Source of the DNA: Nocardiopsis sp.
GTDB lineage: Bacteria; Actinomycetota; Actinomycetes; Streptosporangiales; Streptosporangiaceae
NCBI GenBank assembly: GCA_021154785.1
Contig: JAJKHX010000199.1
Span: forward strand, 1 to 34,104
Direction: 5' to 3'
Length of the DNA stretch: 34,104 nucleotides
The notes under the pieces were generated by a model, which worked only from the letters and a program-made list of their open reading frames with translations, was not told the origin of the DNA and ran no database searches. Each line of letters opens with the position of its first letter. Position 1 is the stretch's first letter. Positions 16,590 through 25,984 of this stretch are shown here, piece after piece. Both the position numbers and the translations under genes were made by a program.

Positions 16590-17453
16590 GTGACGGATGA
16601 ACGTCATGCAAGGTTGTATTCGTCTCGAAATCAGCGCCTGGAATACCCGGAGGTCGTCGTGACTGCTTCCCAGGAGACCGGCCTGCTGCGGGACCGGGTG
16701 GTACTGGTCACCGGAGGTACGGCCGGGCTGGGCGCGGGCGTCGCCCGGGCGGCGGCCCGGGAGGGGGCCCTGGTCGCGGTCACCGGCCGTCGCCGCGAGC
16801 CGGGTGAGGCAATCACGGCCGAGCTCGTCCAGGGCGGGACCAAGGCACTGTTCGTGCAGGCCGATATCGGCGACGTGGCCCAGGCGCAGGCCTGCGTGAG
16901 CGCGGTGATCACCGAGTTCGGCCGGGTGGACAGCCTGGTCATCGCGGCCGGGCTCACCGACCGGGGCACGCTGCTCGACACCACGCCGGAACTGTTCGAC
17001 GCCCACATCGCGGTGAACCTGAAGGGCCCGTTCTTCCTCATGCAGGCCGTGGTGGCTCACCTGGTCGCCCGCCAGGTCCCTGGCACCATCGTCAGCATCG
17101 GCAGCACGTCAGCGCACGCCGGCCAGCCCTACCTGGCCCCGTACGTTGCGGCCAAGGCGGGGCTGGCCGGGCTGACCCGCAACGCCGCGCACGCCCACCG
17201 CTGGGACCGGATCCGGATCAACGGCCTGAACATCGGCTGGACCGACACCGACGGCGAGGACGCCACCCAGCGCCGGTTCCACGGCGCCGGCGACGACTGG
17301 CGGGCCAGAGCCGGCGCCTCGCTGCCCATGGGCAGGCTCGGGCAGGTCAGCGAGATCGCCGACTTCGTGGTGTTCCTGCTCTCCGACCGCTCCGGCGTCG
17401 TCACCGGCTCGGTCATCGACTGGGACCAGAACGTGCTGGGCGGGATGGACTGA
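16590..17453 (+). CDS. SDR family oxidoreductase
   Basis: VVLVTGGTAGLGAGVARAAA, YLAPYVAAKAGLAGLTRNAA. RBS AAGGAGAAGG upstream. Confidence 0.92.
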   Translation: MTDERHARLYSSRNQRLEYPEVVVTASQETGLLRDRVVLVTGGTAGLGAGVARAAAREGALVAVTGRRREPGEAITAELVQGGTKALFVQADIGDVAQAQACVSAVITEFGRVDSLVIAAGLTDRGTLLDTTPELFDAHIAVNLKGPFFLMQAVVAHLVARQVPGTIVSIGSTSAHAGQPYLAPYVAAKAGLAGLTRNAAHAHRWDRIRINGLNIGWTDTDGEDATQRRFHGAGDDWRARAGASLPMGRLGQVSEIADFVVFLLSDRSGVVTGSVIDWDQNVLGGMD

Positions 17454-17487
17454 TCAGGCCCGGATACTCGGCCCTGTCCGGGACGGG

Positions 17488-18438
17488 CTAGCCGTTCGCG
17501 ACGTCGAGCACGATCTTGCCGTCGGCCTGCCCGCCTTCCACCATCCGGTGTGCCTCGGCGGCATCCGAGAGCGGGAGCACGCGGCTGACGACAGACCGCA
17601 GCGCGCGCCGCTCGAGCAGCCCGGCAAGCATCCGGGTGCGGGCGCCGTCGTCGGTGATGAGCACGCCATGGAAGCTGATGTTGGCATCGAGCAGCGGGTC
17701 CAGGTCCAGCTCGGGGGTCGCGATCGCGGCGATCTGCCCGCCGGGCCGCAGCGCGGCCAGCGCGGCCTGCGCCAGCTTGCCTCCGACCAGGTCGGCGATG
17801 GCATCGACCGGGCCACCGCCCGCCAGCGTCAGGGCCCGGGACGCGACGTCCTCACGCGTGTAGTCGATGCAGGCCACGGCGCCGAGGTCACTCATCTGAG
17901 CATGCCTGACCGGGCGGCCCACCCCGATCGTCACGATCCCGGCGGCGGCCGCCAGCTGGAGCAGGAACAGTCCCACGCCGCCGCTGGCGCCGAGCACCAG
18001 CAGCCGGCTCCCGGCCGGCAGGCCGAGCCGGGCCAGCACCAGGCTCGCGGTTCCCGCCGCCACCGGCGTGGCCGCCGCGTCGGTAAAGGAGGTCGCCGGG
18101 CCGATCGGCGCGACCAAGGCGGCGTCGGTCACCGTGAACTCGGCGTACCCCCCGGCGCCGTCCGGGAAATGCGTCATCGCCATGACCCGGTCGCCGGGCG
18201 CCAGGCTGGTGACCCCGGGTCCCACGCTGTCGATGACCCCGGCGATGTCGTAGCCGAGGATGCACGGCACCCGCAGTCCGGCCCAGTCGCCGTCGGCCCG
18301 GTTGCCCGCGTCGACCGGGTTGACCCCGGCCGCGTGCACGGCGACCCGCACCTGGCCCGGCCCGGCGACCGGATCAGCCACCTCGTCCAGCCGCAACTGC
18401 TCCGGTCCGCCGAACTCGCTTACCACCATCGCTTTCAC
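17488..18438 (-). CDS. Zinc-type/quinone oxidoreductase-like alcohol dehydrogenase
   Basis: MKAMVVSEFGGPEQLRLDEVADPVAGPGQVRVAVHAAGVNPVD...LLVLGASGGVGLFLLQLA. Confidence 0.92.
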   Translation of the reverse strand: MKAMVVSEFGGPEQLRLDEVADPVAGPGQVRVAVHAAGVNPVDAGNRADGDWAGLRVPCILGYDIAGVIDSVGPGVTSLAPGDRVMAMTHFPDGAGGYAEFTVTDAALVAPIGPATSFTDAAATPVAAGTASLVLARLGLPAGSRLLVLGASGGVGLFLLQLAAAAGIVTIGVGRPVRHAQMSDLGAVACIDYTREDVASRALTLAGGGPVDAIADLVGGKLAQAALAALRPGGQIAAIATPELDLDPLLDANISFHGVLITDDGARTRMLAGLLERRALRSVVSRVLPLSDAAEAHRMVEGGQADGKIVLDVANG

Positions 18439-18451
18439 AAAGGTTCATTCT

Positions 18452-18886
18452 TCACGGGGTCAGGAACTGGCGCCAGCCGCCTGGCAGAGTGGTCTGGCCT
18501 ACCTCGATCAGGTACCCGTCGGGGTCACGCATGTAGCAGCGGATCTCGGTCGCGTGCTGCTTCGGCGGCGTGAGGAACTCGGCGCCGCGCGCGCTCCACT
18601 CCGCGTACACCGCGTGGATGTCTGAGACCCGGATGTTGAGGAAGCTGCTGGCCAGGTCCGGATCGCGCGGCACCTCGAGGGTGACGGCCGGCTTGTCGTC
18701 GGTCGGACCGCCACCCACGTTGATGATGATCGCGCTGTTGGCGAGCGTGATGTACGTCGGCTCACCCGAGCGGATCGTCGTGCCGCCGAGCACGTCGGTA
18801 TAGAAGCGGCGGGAGCGCTCCACGTCAGCAGAGGTGATGAAGTGGGTCAACTCGATCTCGTAGGCGGGCTGGCTGCCTTCGGTCAT
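18452..18886 (-). CDS. VOC/glyoxalase-family protein
   Basis: ELTHFITSADVERSRRFYTDVLGGTT...YMRDPDGYLIEVGQTT. Confidence 0.88.
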   Translation of the reverse strand: MTEGSQPAYEIELTHFITSADVERSRRFYTDVLGGTTIRSGEPTYITLANSAIIINVGGGPTDDKPAVTLEVPRDPDLASSFLNIRVSDIHAVYAEWSARGAEFLTPPKQHATEIRCYMRDPDGYLIEVGQTTLPGGWRQFLTP

Positions 18887-18995
18887 TGTGTACCTCCATG
18901 TCATGCGCTGGTCTCACCGTCGCTGCTGAGTACGGCCGGCTGCGCCGTAGATACCCGGGCCGCTGCCCTGGTCTCGCCGGCTTAGGGTGGGATGC

Positions 18996-19568
18996 ATGTT
19001 CGACATACCCTCGCTGGAGGACGTGCCCGAGGACCTGCGGTCTCGTATCAAAGAGGTCGAAGACAAGTCTGGCTTCATCCCCAATATCTTCCTCACCCTG
19101 GCGCGGCGGCCTGCCGAATGGCGCGCGTTCTTTGCCTATCACGACGCTCTCATGGACAAGGAGACGCCCGCGCTCAGCAAGGGCGACCGGGAGCTTATCG
19201 TGGTAGCCACCAGCGCGGAGAACCGCTGCCTGTACTGCGTCGTGGCCCACGGTGCGATCGCCCGGATCCGGGCGCGCAACCCCCGGATCGCCGACCAGGT
19301 GGCCACCGACTGGCGCAGCGCCGAACTCGATGACCGCCAGCGTGCGATTCTGGAGGTCGCCATCAGGCTCGCGGTCGAGCCGTGGACGGTCAATGACGAG
19401 ATCCTGGGTTCGCTGCGCGCTCACGGCCTGACCGACGACGACATCTGGGATGTCGGCTCGATCAGTGCGTTCTTCGCCATGTCGAACCGGCTGGCCCACC
19501 TGACCAGCACCATGCCGAACGACGAGTTCTACCTCATGGGCCGCCTGCCGCGGACGCCATCGGCCTGA
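18996..19568 (+). CDS. Peroxidase-related / carboxymuconolactone decarboxylase-like protein
   Basis: MFDIPSLEDVPEDLRSRIKEVEDKSGFIPNIFLTLARRP...CLYCVVAHGAIAR with CxxC motif. Confidence 0.88.
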   Translation: MFDIPSLEDVPEDLRSRIKEVEDKSGFIPNIFLTLARRPAEWRAFFAYHDALMDKETPALSKGDRELIVVATSAENRCLYCVVAHGAIARIRARNPRIADQVATDWRSAELDDRQRAILEVAIRLAVEPWTVNDEILGSLRAHGLTDDDIWDVGSISAFFAMSNRLAHLTSTMPNDEFYLMGRLPRTPSA

Positions 19569-19609
19569 TGGATGCGGACGGTTCGCGCCGCCCGTCCTAG
19601 CCGCGCCCC

Positions 19610-20950
19610 TCACTTCATGAGCTCGGCCGCCACTCGCCGCGCCTCACGCAGGCCGCTTTCGATCGCGCCGTCGATGAAGCCGCCCCACAAGCTCGCGTTG
19701 TCGCTCGAGGCGAAGTGCACCACGCCCGCGGGCCGTTGCAGCCCGGCCAGGTAGCGGGTCAGCTGCCCGGGCCGGTGCGTCATCCAGGTGGTCCGTGAGA
19801 GCGGGTCCTTCATCCAGTCGTGCGCGGCCGCCCCGGTGACCTCCAGCCCGGGCCGCAGCGCGTCGACCGCGGCCTGCACATCAGCGACGCTGGTCACGTC
19901 GAGCTGTGTGTGGTCAGGCCCGAACCCGACCAGGACCGTCGCGTCGTCATCGGCAAACTCGGTCTTCAGCACCGAGACCGGATGCCGCGGGCTCGCGTAC
20001 GCGAAGAACCGCGGTACCCGGCCGCGTGCCCTCACCCAGACCTTCACGCCCTGCGACGCGACGGTCTCGGCGTTCGCCCGCTGCCAGGCCTCCGGCAGCC
20101 CCGGCTGCCACTCGATGCCCGCGATCGCGTTGACCGGCAGCGTCGAGATCACCCGCCGGGCACGCACCTCGGTGCCGTCGGCGCAGGTCACGACCGCGCC
20201 GTCCGCCGTCTGCGCGACTCTCGTCACGGTCGTGCTCAGCCGGATCTCGCCCGCGACGTCCGCCGCGATCGCCGCCGTGAACCCGCTCATGCCGCCGACC
20301 ACCCGGTAGGTAGCCGAGGCCTCATGCATGAGCTGCCAGTGCCCGCCCGCCGCGGCCGCCCAGCGCAGCGCGCTGGACAGGCCGACCTGGTCGAGCCGGG
20401 CGTTCACGTGCCCGACCCAGACCGCCTCGTTCGCGCTGCGCGCCTCGTCCCCGAGCCCGAGCGCGTCGATCCGGTCCTGGATGCTGAGCGCGTCAAGTCC
20501 GCCGATCTCGCCGGTCACCGGATCGACGCCACGGGGAATGGCGGCACGGACGTCATCCACGATCGCCTGCTGCCCGTCGGCGATGAGCGCCATGAACTCA
20601 TCCAGCGTGCCCGTGCGGCGGGCGTCGCCCGCACCGAGCCAGTACGCCTCCTCGACCGCGGGGCTACGCGTGATCTTCCGCCCGTACCGGGTCATCTCGG
20701 CCCACGTGTGCGGCTGCACCCAGTGCACCCAGGTGCCGCCGAGCTCCAGGTCGTGGCCGAGCCTGCGGTCGGTCCAGGTCCGCCCGCCGACCCGGTCGCG
20801 AGCCTCCAGCACGAGCACGCCGAGCCCCGCCCGGCCCAGCTCGCGCGCGGCGACCAGCCCCGCGAACCCGGCACCGATGACGACCACGTCGGCATCGGCC
20901 GGCACCTCGCCCCCACGTGGGCCGATGGCCTCGGGCATGAGTGCGGACAT
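19610..20950 (-). CDS. Flavin monoamine oxidase family protein
   Basis: DVVVIGAGFAGLVAARELGRAGLGVLVLEARDRVGGRTWT; C-terminal VVHFASSDNASLWGGFIDGAIESG. Confidence 0.92.
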   Translation of the reverse strand: MSALMPEAIGPRGGEVPADADVVVIGAGFAGLVAARELGRAGLGVLVLEARDRVGGRTWTDRRLGHDLELGGTWVHWVQPHTWAEMTRYGRKITRSPAVEEAYWLGAGDARRTGTLDEFMALIADGQQAIVDDVRAAIPRGVDPVTGEIGGLDALSIQDRIDALGLGDEARSANEAVWVGHVNARLDQVGLSSALRWAAAAGGHWQLMHEASATYRVVGGMSGFTAAIAADVAGEIRLSTTVTRVAQTADGAVVTCADGTEVRARRVISTLPVNAIAGIEWQPGLPEAWQRANAETVASQGVKVWVRARGRVPRFFAYASPRHPVSVLKTEFADDDATVLVGFGPDHTQLDVTSVADVQAAVDALRPGLEVTGAAAHDWMKDPLSRTTWMTHRPGQLTRYLAGLQRPAGVVHFASSDNASLWGGFIDGAIESGLREARRVAAELMK

Positions 20951-21179
20951 GGGGCTTACCTCCGCCGTGCAGCCTATGTGCAGTACCGAACGGGTACCAG
21001 CCAAGCCGCCGTAGCCACCGCTAGACGAGGGTGCGTTACCGGGGCGGGCACCGGGCTCGTTCGGTCCAAAGATTTTCGGCCGAACGGAGTGGGTATCACG
21101 CCCCGGCGGGCGGACCTTTCCCCCGTGTGAGCCGACGGCGCGGCGACCAGATCACGGGATCCGGACCCTCACCCAGGCC

Positions 21180-21548
21180 ATGACCGACCGCCAGGAATGG
21201 GAACACGCCACCGCCCGGTCCCGGCATCTGGCTATCGCCGCCGACGCCGAGCTCCGCCACCGTCACCCCTACCAGAAGATCGAGCCCCTGCGCTCGGCAG
21301 AGCCAGCGGTCAGCGACGCTGAACGCCAGCACCCGGACTTGATTCCTTATCGGAGGAGCGGCGAGACGTCCCGGATCGGTGACCTCGAGGTACAGCGGCG
21401 GGCCTTCCACGCCGACGAGGCATGTCTCGCCTTGCGGCTGCCGTGGCGGGATGCGATTTTGCAACCGCCCAAGCCGCAGATCGCCCCATCGGCAGAGATC
21501 CTCCAGCTCGCCGTCGAGCATGACATCGAACCCGAGGCCGAAGGCTAA
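21180..21548 (+). pseudogene. Short fragment resembling the C-terminal region of actinobacterial MobF/TrwC-type relaxases
   Basis: MTDRQEWEHATARSRHLAIAADAELRHRHPYQKIEPLRSAEPAVSDAER...WRDAILQPPKPQIAPSAEILQLAVEHDIEPEAEG; family call from recognition only. Confidence 0.45.
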
Positions 21549-21648
21549 CCGTTAACTATCGCGCCACGGTCGGCCACACGCCAGTAGAACTGGCACTGTC
21601 AGCTTGGGAACCTATGCCGCCCGGGCTGCCTGCGCCCTGACCTGCCGG

Positions 21649-23346
21649 TTAGTTTCCGGTGGGGTAAAACGATGCTCTCCGGCGGAGGAAGCGGAGCTCT
21701 CGCTCGAGCCGCGTCAGGTTCGAGTCAAGCTCGGAAGCGAGGGCGGCTAGCCGATCGGGATCTTTTTCGTTCTTCTCTGCCGTCTCTATTTCCGCCGTGA
21801 CGGTTCTGATGGAAGCAAGGACTGGAGGCAACTGGGGATCTTCCACACCGGCAGGAGTCGGAAGCCCGCTCACCAAGGTGTTCAGCTGCCAGGTTATCCC
21901 TGAGGCGAGCTGGTCGTCCCTGCCGGGATGCTGGAGTTGCCGGAGGATTCGGCGAATTTCGCCGACCGCCCGGTAGGCTGGTCGAATCCACCCGGGGGTG
22001 CTGCCGGCAGTTTGCAAGCTGGAGAGATATGGCTCAAGGTCTTGCGCCTCCGCCAGAGGCGAGGCTAGGGCCGAGCCCGCGTACCTAAGGAAGTCACTCG
22101 GCACTACGCTTCCTGTTGGCCATACGGACCCAAGGCCATCACCGTTGCCAGTGCGATGACGCTCCAACGCCTCCCTAAAGCTCGGCCAGTCCGTGACGAT
22201 CATGTCGTACGCTGCTTGCCACTCAGGGTGGAAGGCGATCGTCTGCAGCGCGAGAACGACGTGAGGGTCTAGCTCTGGGCGAACGAGTGTCTGCAAGGTA
22301 TACGTATTGATGAAACGTTTGATCTCGCGCGGATTGACTCGTTCGTCTCCGGCGACATACCGCAGGTATGGTCGCACCCGAGAGCGGAGATCGTCGACCT
22401 GGCCGGATTCGAGAGCGGCCTCCGCATACATGGCATCTAGCAGCTCGTCCAGTTGCGCAAGTAGCACAGGCTGCAGCGAGTACGGCACCTGAAACAGCTT
22501 CTTGAGGTACTCGCCCGCGATCCGGATCTGCGAGTCACGGCTGTCACTGATGGATGGAACCCCCGCGTCGGTCGCGGCCGGAGAGATGCTGCCAAAGCGC
22601 GATGCGACGGCCCTCTCGATGATGCGCTGGTCAAGTCCAACCACAAATACGAAACCCGGTAGATCAAAGAACAGTTTCATCGCCTCGAGAACCTGGATCG
22701 CACTCGATGGTAGGCAACGATCGAGGTCATCGACGAACACGACAATCCGTGAGATGTCACCCGTTAGAAATTCCTCGACAGCCTCGGACAGTTTGGTGAA
22801 CCCGCCGAAATAGAGCGACTGCGGTTGGTCTTCCGCGTTACCTGAATCGGTGCCGTCACGCAGCTGATCGATGGCCTTGGCAGCGTCGTATGTCAGCTTC
22901 GCGCCAGGAACCAGTCCCACTTCGACGGACGCACCAGCCGCGAGGGCCCGCACAACACGACCGATGCGTCGTGCGGCCTTTATGGCCTTATCCGTGCGCG
23001 TGCCTTGCGACTGGACGGCTGCCCAGTTAACCAGACTCTGGCGGATGGTGTCGAGCAATGGTACAAGCAACTCGGGCTCACGCTCGTAGCGCCAAGCATT
23101 GAAGCGGACAGGAATTGCCGTATCCCGGTCCAGTTTGCTTTCGATTGTCTCCATGAGGGTTGTCTTACCGGAACCCCAATCGCCGAAAATCCCGATGGCA
23201 AAACGCGGCTCGCTGGCCTCGATAATCGAGGCGAACGCTTCCGCGATTGGTCCGAACCCAAGCGCCGGATTGGGCGCGGGGGCGTCGAGCAGCATCCTGC
23301 TACGCTGAGCAGGAGGCGGCTGGACGCCTTGCGTGCCGGTCGACAT
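21649..23346 (-). CDS. KAP-family P-loop NTPase
   Basis: Walker A FGDWGSGKTTLM, KAP-type FNAWRYEREPEL, Walker B RIVVFVDDLDRCLPSSAIQVLEAMKLFF. Start could also be 23358. Confidence 0.88.
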   Translation of the reverse strand: MSTGTQGVQPPPAQRSRMLLDAPAPNPALGFGPIAEAFASIIEASEPRFAIGIFGDWGSGKTTLMETIESKLDRDTAIPVRFNAWRYEREPELLVPLLDTIRQSLVNWAAVQSQGTRTDKAIKAARRIGRVVRALAAGASVEVGLVPGAKLTYDAAKAIDQLRDGTDSGNAEDQPQSLYFGGFTKLSEAVEEFLTGDISRIVVFVDDLDRCLPSSAIQVLEAMKLFFDLPGFVFVVGLDQRIIERAVASRFGSISPAATDAGVPSISDSRDSQIRIAGEYLKKLFQVPYSLQPVLLAQLDELLDAMYAEAALESGQVDDLRSRVRPYLRYVAGDERVNPREIKRFINTYTLQTLVRPELDPHVVLALQTIAFHPEWQAAYDMIVTDWPSFREALERHRTGNGDGLGSVWPTGSVVPSDFLRYAGSALASPLAEAQDLEPYLSSLQTAGSTPGWIRPAYRAVGEIRRILRQLQHPGRDDQLASGITWQLNTLVSGLPTPAGVEDPQLPPVLASIRTVTAEIETAEKNEKDPDRLAALASELDSNLTRLERELRFLRRRASFYPTGN

Positions 23347-23439
23347 TTTCCTGATCATCGTCGACGTCGCCTGACCGTGCAAGGGTCGTGAGCCGTCGTG
23401 CGCGTCGGATAGGCCCGAAGCCGCGATGCCCAAACCTCT

Positions 23440-23553
23440 CTAGAGCGTCCGAAACCTGCGCGGGTCTGACGCACCCACGGCCCATGACCTCGTCGCATCG
23501 AAGTAGATCGCGTCCTCGCCGTGCCCGCGACGGCGCGCAACAGTGTCCGCCAT
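23440..23553 (-). pseudogene. N-terminal remnant of a tyrosine recombinase/integrase
   Basis: 37 codons MADTVARRRGHGEDAIYFDATRSWAVGASDPRRFRTL* resembling actinobacterial integrase N-termini (RRRGHGEGSIYFDA..RWVGAV pattern); below the ORF-track length cutoff. Confidence 0.6.
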
Positions 23554-23635
23554 AGAGCGGAGGGTGACTCTTTTCTTGGCTCCCCGTTTGGCTCCCCACA
23601 ACGGGGGCTGATCGCCAAAACGGGCTCTGAACTGG

Positions 23636-23709
23636 TGGTCAGGGGCAGGGTCGAACTGCCGACCTTCCGCTTTTCAGGCGGACGCTCGTACCAACTGAGC
23701 TACCTGACC
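23636..23709 (-). tRNA. tRNA-Phe (GAA)
   Basis: GGTCAGGTAGCTCAGTTGGTACGAGCGTCCGCCTGAAAAGCGGAAGGTCGGCAGTTCGACCCTGCCCCTGACCA; loop CTGAAAA; CCA follows. Confidence 0.95.
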
Positions 23710-23747
23710 TGGCTGGGACCCCAGTGAAACCTCACCGGGGATCCCTG

Positions 23748-23822
23748 CGGTCCTGACGGGATTTGAACCCGCGACCTCCACCTTGACAGGGTGGCGAGCA
23801 CTCCAAGCTGCTCTACAGGACC
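23748..23822 (-). tRNA. tRNA-Asp (GTC)
   Basis: GGTCCTGTAGAGCAGCTTGGAGTGCTCGCCACCCTGTCAAGGTGGAGGTCGCGGGTTCAAATCCCGTCAGGACCG; loop CTGTCAA. Confidence 0.95.
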
Positions 23823-23848
23823 TCGTACCGCTAACCGTATCCGAAGCG

Positions 23849-23921
23849 TGCCCCCAACGGGATTCGAACCCGTGCCGCCGCCTTGAAAGGGCGGTGTCCT
23901 AGGCCGCTAGACGATGGGGGC
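23849..23921 (-). tRNA. tRNA-Glu (TTC)
   Basis: GCCCCCATCGTCTAGCGGCCTAGGACACCGCCCTTTCAAGGCGGCGGCACGGGTTCGAATCCCGTTGGGGGCA; loop CTTTCAA. Confidence 0.95.
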
Positions 23922-23974
23922 TCCGACGACCTTGGCCGCCATAACCGTACCAGCCCGCCGTTGGGGACTCGCTC

Positions 23975-24003
23975 AGCATAGGGGACGCAGCCCGAACCAG
24001 CAA
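23975..24003 (-). promoter_or_regulatory. Candidate sigma70-type promoter for the tRNA-Glu/Asp/Phe cluster
   Basis: Minus strand TTGCTG-N17-TATGCT, -10 about 54 nt upstream of tRNA-Glu. Confidence 0.4.
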
Positions 24004-24111
24004 ACGGAGTTCCCGCCGGCCAAAGCGGCCGGAAGCCGGCCTGGAATCAGGGCGGTACCTCTTGCCAAGACCGGGTACACCAGACACGGTAAGCGATAGA
24101 ATAGTCACGCA

Positions 24112-24393
24112 GTGATGATAAAGGGCGGCGCCTACCAGCTGGCCGCGGCCTTCGTGCAGGCGCTGCGCCCGGAGAGCCGGGCCCGCGCGTTCGGCGTGGC
24201 CCAGTCCAGCCTGTATGCCGTCCAGGGACTCGGCATCGTGGCCGGCGGCGCGGTGGCACAGGTAACCGGGGCGCCGCTCGCCGTCGGCCTGGCTGGCCTG
24301 ACCGCGGTCACCACGCTCGCCATGAGCTGGACGCACCTGCGCGCCCGGCTGATCCAGGCACAGCAGGCCGAGACGAAGACGGCGGGTTCCTGA
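24112..24393 (+). pseudogene. C-terminal fragment of an MFS transporter
   Basis: AYQLAAAFVQALRPESRARAFGVAQSSLYAVQGLGIVAGGAVAQVTGAPLAVGLAG resembles the last helices of MFS proteins; no N-terminal part present. Confidence 0.6.
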
Positions 24394-24400
24394 CCTGCTA

Positions 24401-24655
24401 CTACGAGCGCCGCTTGCTGACGAAGGAGTCGGCGATGGAGCTTCCGTCGCCGCCCTCCTCCGGGATGATGATCCAGGCGATCAGGTAGAGCAGGACGCCG
24501 GCCCCGCCGAAGATGGTGAACAGGGCGAACGCCAGGCGCACCAGCGTGGGGTCGATGCCGAAGTGGGCGGCCAGGCCTGCGCATACCCCGGCGGCCATCC
24601 GTCCCTCGCGGGCCCGGTACAGCTTCTTGTTTCCGTTGAAGTTTGGCTCGTTCAT
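24401..24655 (-). CDS. PspC domain protein
   Basis: KKLYRAREGRMAAGVCAGLAAHFGIDPTLVRLAFALFTIFGGAGVLLYLIAWIIIPEE. Confidence 0.92.
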   Translation of the reverse strand: MNEPNFNGNKKLYRAREGRMAAGVCAGLAAHFGIDPTLVRLAFALFTIFGGAGVLLYLIAWIIIPEEGGDGSSIADSFVSKRRS

Positions 24656-24744
24656 ACCTAGATCATGCCCACTATGGGCCCGGCCTGACATCAGGATCAA
24701 CCCTCTTAATACCCTGATTCTGAGCCCGACGAGAGGAGCCGGCC

Positions 24745-25914
24745 ATGTCCGCAGGCACGCCAGGCACGGACCTGCTGCAGATCGACGAACAGCTGAGCGA
24801 CGAGGAACGGCTCTTCCGGGACACGGTGCGCGCCTTCGTGGCCGACCGGGCCCTGCCGCACGTCGCGGACTGGTTCGAGGAGGGCACGCTGCCCCGCGAG
24901 ATCATGCCGGAGCTCGGCAAGCTGGGCGTGCTCGGCATGCACCTCGAGGGCTACGGCTGCGCCGGCGCCGGCGCGATCGCCTACGGCGTCGCGTGCCGCG
25001 AGCTCGAGGCGTGCGACTCCGGCCTGCGCAGCGCGGCGTCCGTCCAGGGCTCGCTGTCCATGTTCCCGATCTGGCGTTACGGCTCAGAGGAGCAGAAGAC
25101 CGAGTGGCTGCCCAGGATGGCGGCCGGCGAGGCGGTCGGCTGCTTCGGCCTGACCGAGCCCGACCACGGTTCCGACCCCGGCAGCATGCGCACGGTCGCC
25201 CGGCGGGACGGCTCCGACTGGGTGCTCTCCGGTAACAAGATGTGGATCACCAACGGCAGCATCGCCGACATCGCCGTGGTCTGGGCCAGGACCGAGGAAG
25301 GTATCCGCGGGTTCCTGGTCCCGCGCGGCACCCCCGGCTTCACCGCCAGTGATATCCACAAGAAGCTCTCGCTGCGTGCCTCCATCACATCCGGGCTGCA
25401 CCTGGACGAGGTCCGGCTGCCGGAAAGCGCGGTCCTGCCCGGCGTCACCGGGCTCAAGGGCCCGCTGTCCTGCCTGACCGAGGCCAGGTTCGGCATCGCC
25501 TGGGGGGTGACCGGCGCGGCGCGGGCCTGCCTGGAGAGCGCGATCGAGTACGCCACCACCCGCGAGCAGTTCGGCAAGCCCATCGCCTCGTTCCAGCTGA
25601 CCCAGGGCAAACTCGCCTGGATGGCGACCGAGCTGTACCGCTCCCAGCTGCTCGCGCTGCACCTCGGCCGGCTCAAGGAGGCGGGCTCGATCACCCCGGT
25701 CCAGGTCAGCATCGCCAAGATGACGAACGTGCGGACGGCCATCGATATCGCCCGGCAGGCCCGGACGGTCCTGGGGGCCAGCGGCGTGACGCTCGAGTAC
25801 CCCCCGATCAGGCACGCGAACAACCTGGAGGCCGTGCTGACGTACGAGGGAACCGAGGAGATTCACACGCTGGCGATCGGGCAGGCGCTCACCGGCATCG
25901 CCGCCTACCGCTAG
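24745..25914 (+). CDS. Acyl-CoA dehydrogenase (glutaryl-CoA dehydrogenase-like)
   Basis: CFGLTEPDHGSDPGSMRT, NKMWITNGSIADIAVVWAR, TYEGTEEIHTLAIGQALTG. Confidence 0.92.
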   Translation: MSAGTPGTDLLQIDEQLSDEERLFRDTVRAFVADRALPHVADWFEEGTLPREIMPELGKLGVLGMHLEGYGCAGAGAIAYGVACRELEACDSGLRSAASVQGSLSMFPIWRYGSEEQKTEWLPRMAAGEAVGCFGLTEPDHGSDPGSMRTVARRDGSDWVLSGNKMWITNGSIADIAVVWARTEEGIRGFLVPRGTPGFTASDIHKKLSLRASITSGLHLDEVRLPESAVLPGVTGLKGPLSCLTEARFGIAWGVTGAARACLESAIEYATTREQFGKPIASFQLTQGKLAWMATELYRSQLLALHLGRLKEAGSITPVQVSIAKMTNVRTAIDIARQARTVLGASGVTLEYPPIRHANNLEAVLTYEGTEEIHTLAIGQALTGIAAYR

Positions 25915-25944
25915 CCGCGATCGCGACCGGGCTGGGAAGTCGGT

Positions 25945-25963
25945 ACGCTTCGTCTCGAAGCGT
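25945..25963 (+). terminator. Hairpin downstream of the acyl-CoA dehydrogenase
   Basis: ACGCTTCG-TCT-CGAAGCGT, perfect 8-bp stem with 3-nt loop; no U-tract. Confidence 0.5.
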
Positions 25964-25984
25964 CGGCACCGTCGGCCCACCCCC

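Noticed and set aside
16590-20950. SDR, ADH, VOC, CMD-like and amine oxidase genes as a biosynthetic cluster
   Set aside because: Mixed orientations and generic families; no core biosynthetic enzyme supports a defined pathway.
21000-21180. Distal attachment repeat (copy of the tRNA-Phe 3' end)
   Set aside because: Looked for TCAGGGGCAGGGTCGAACTG-like sequence left of the relaxase fragment and found no convincing match by eye.
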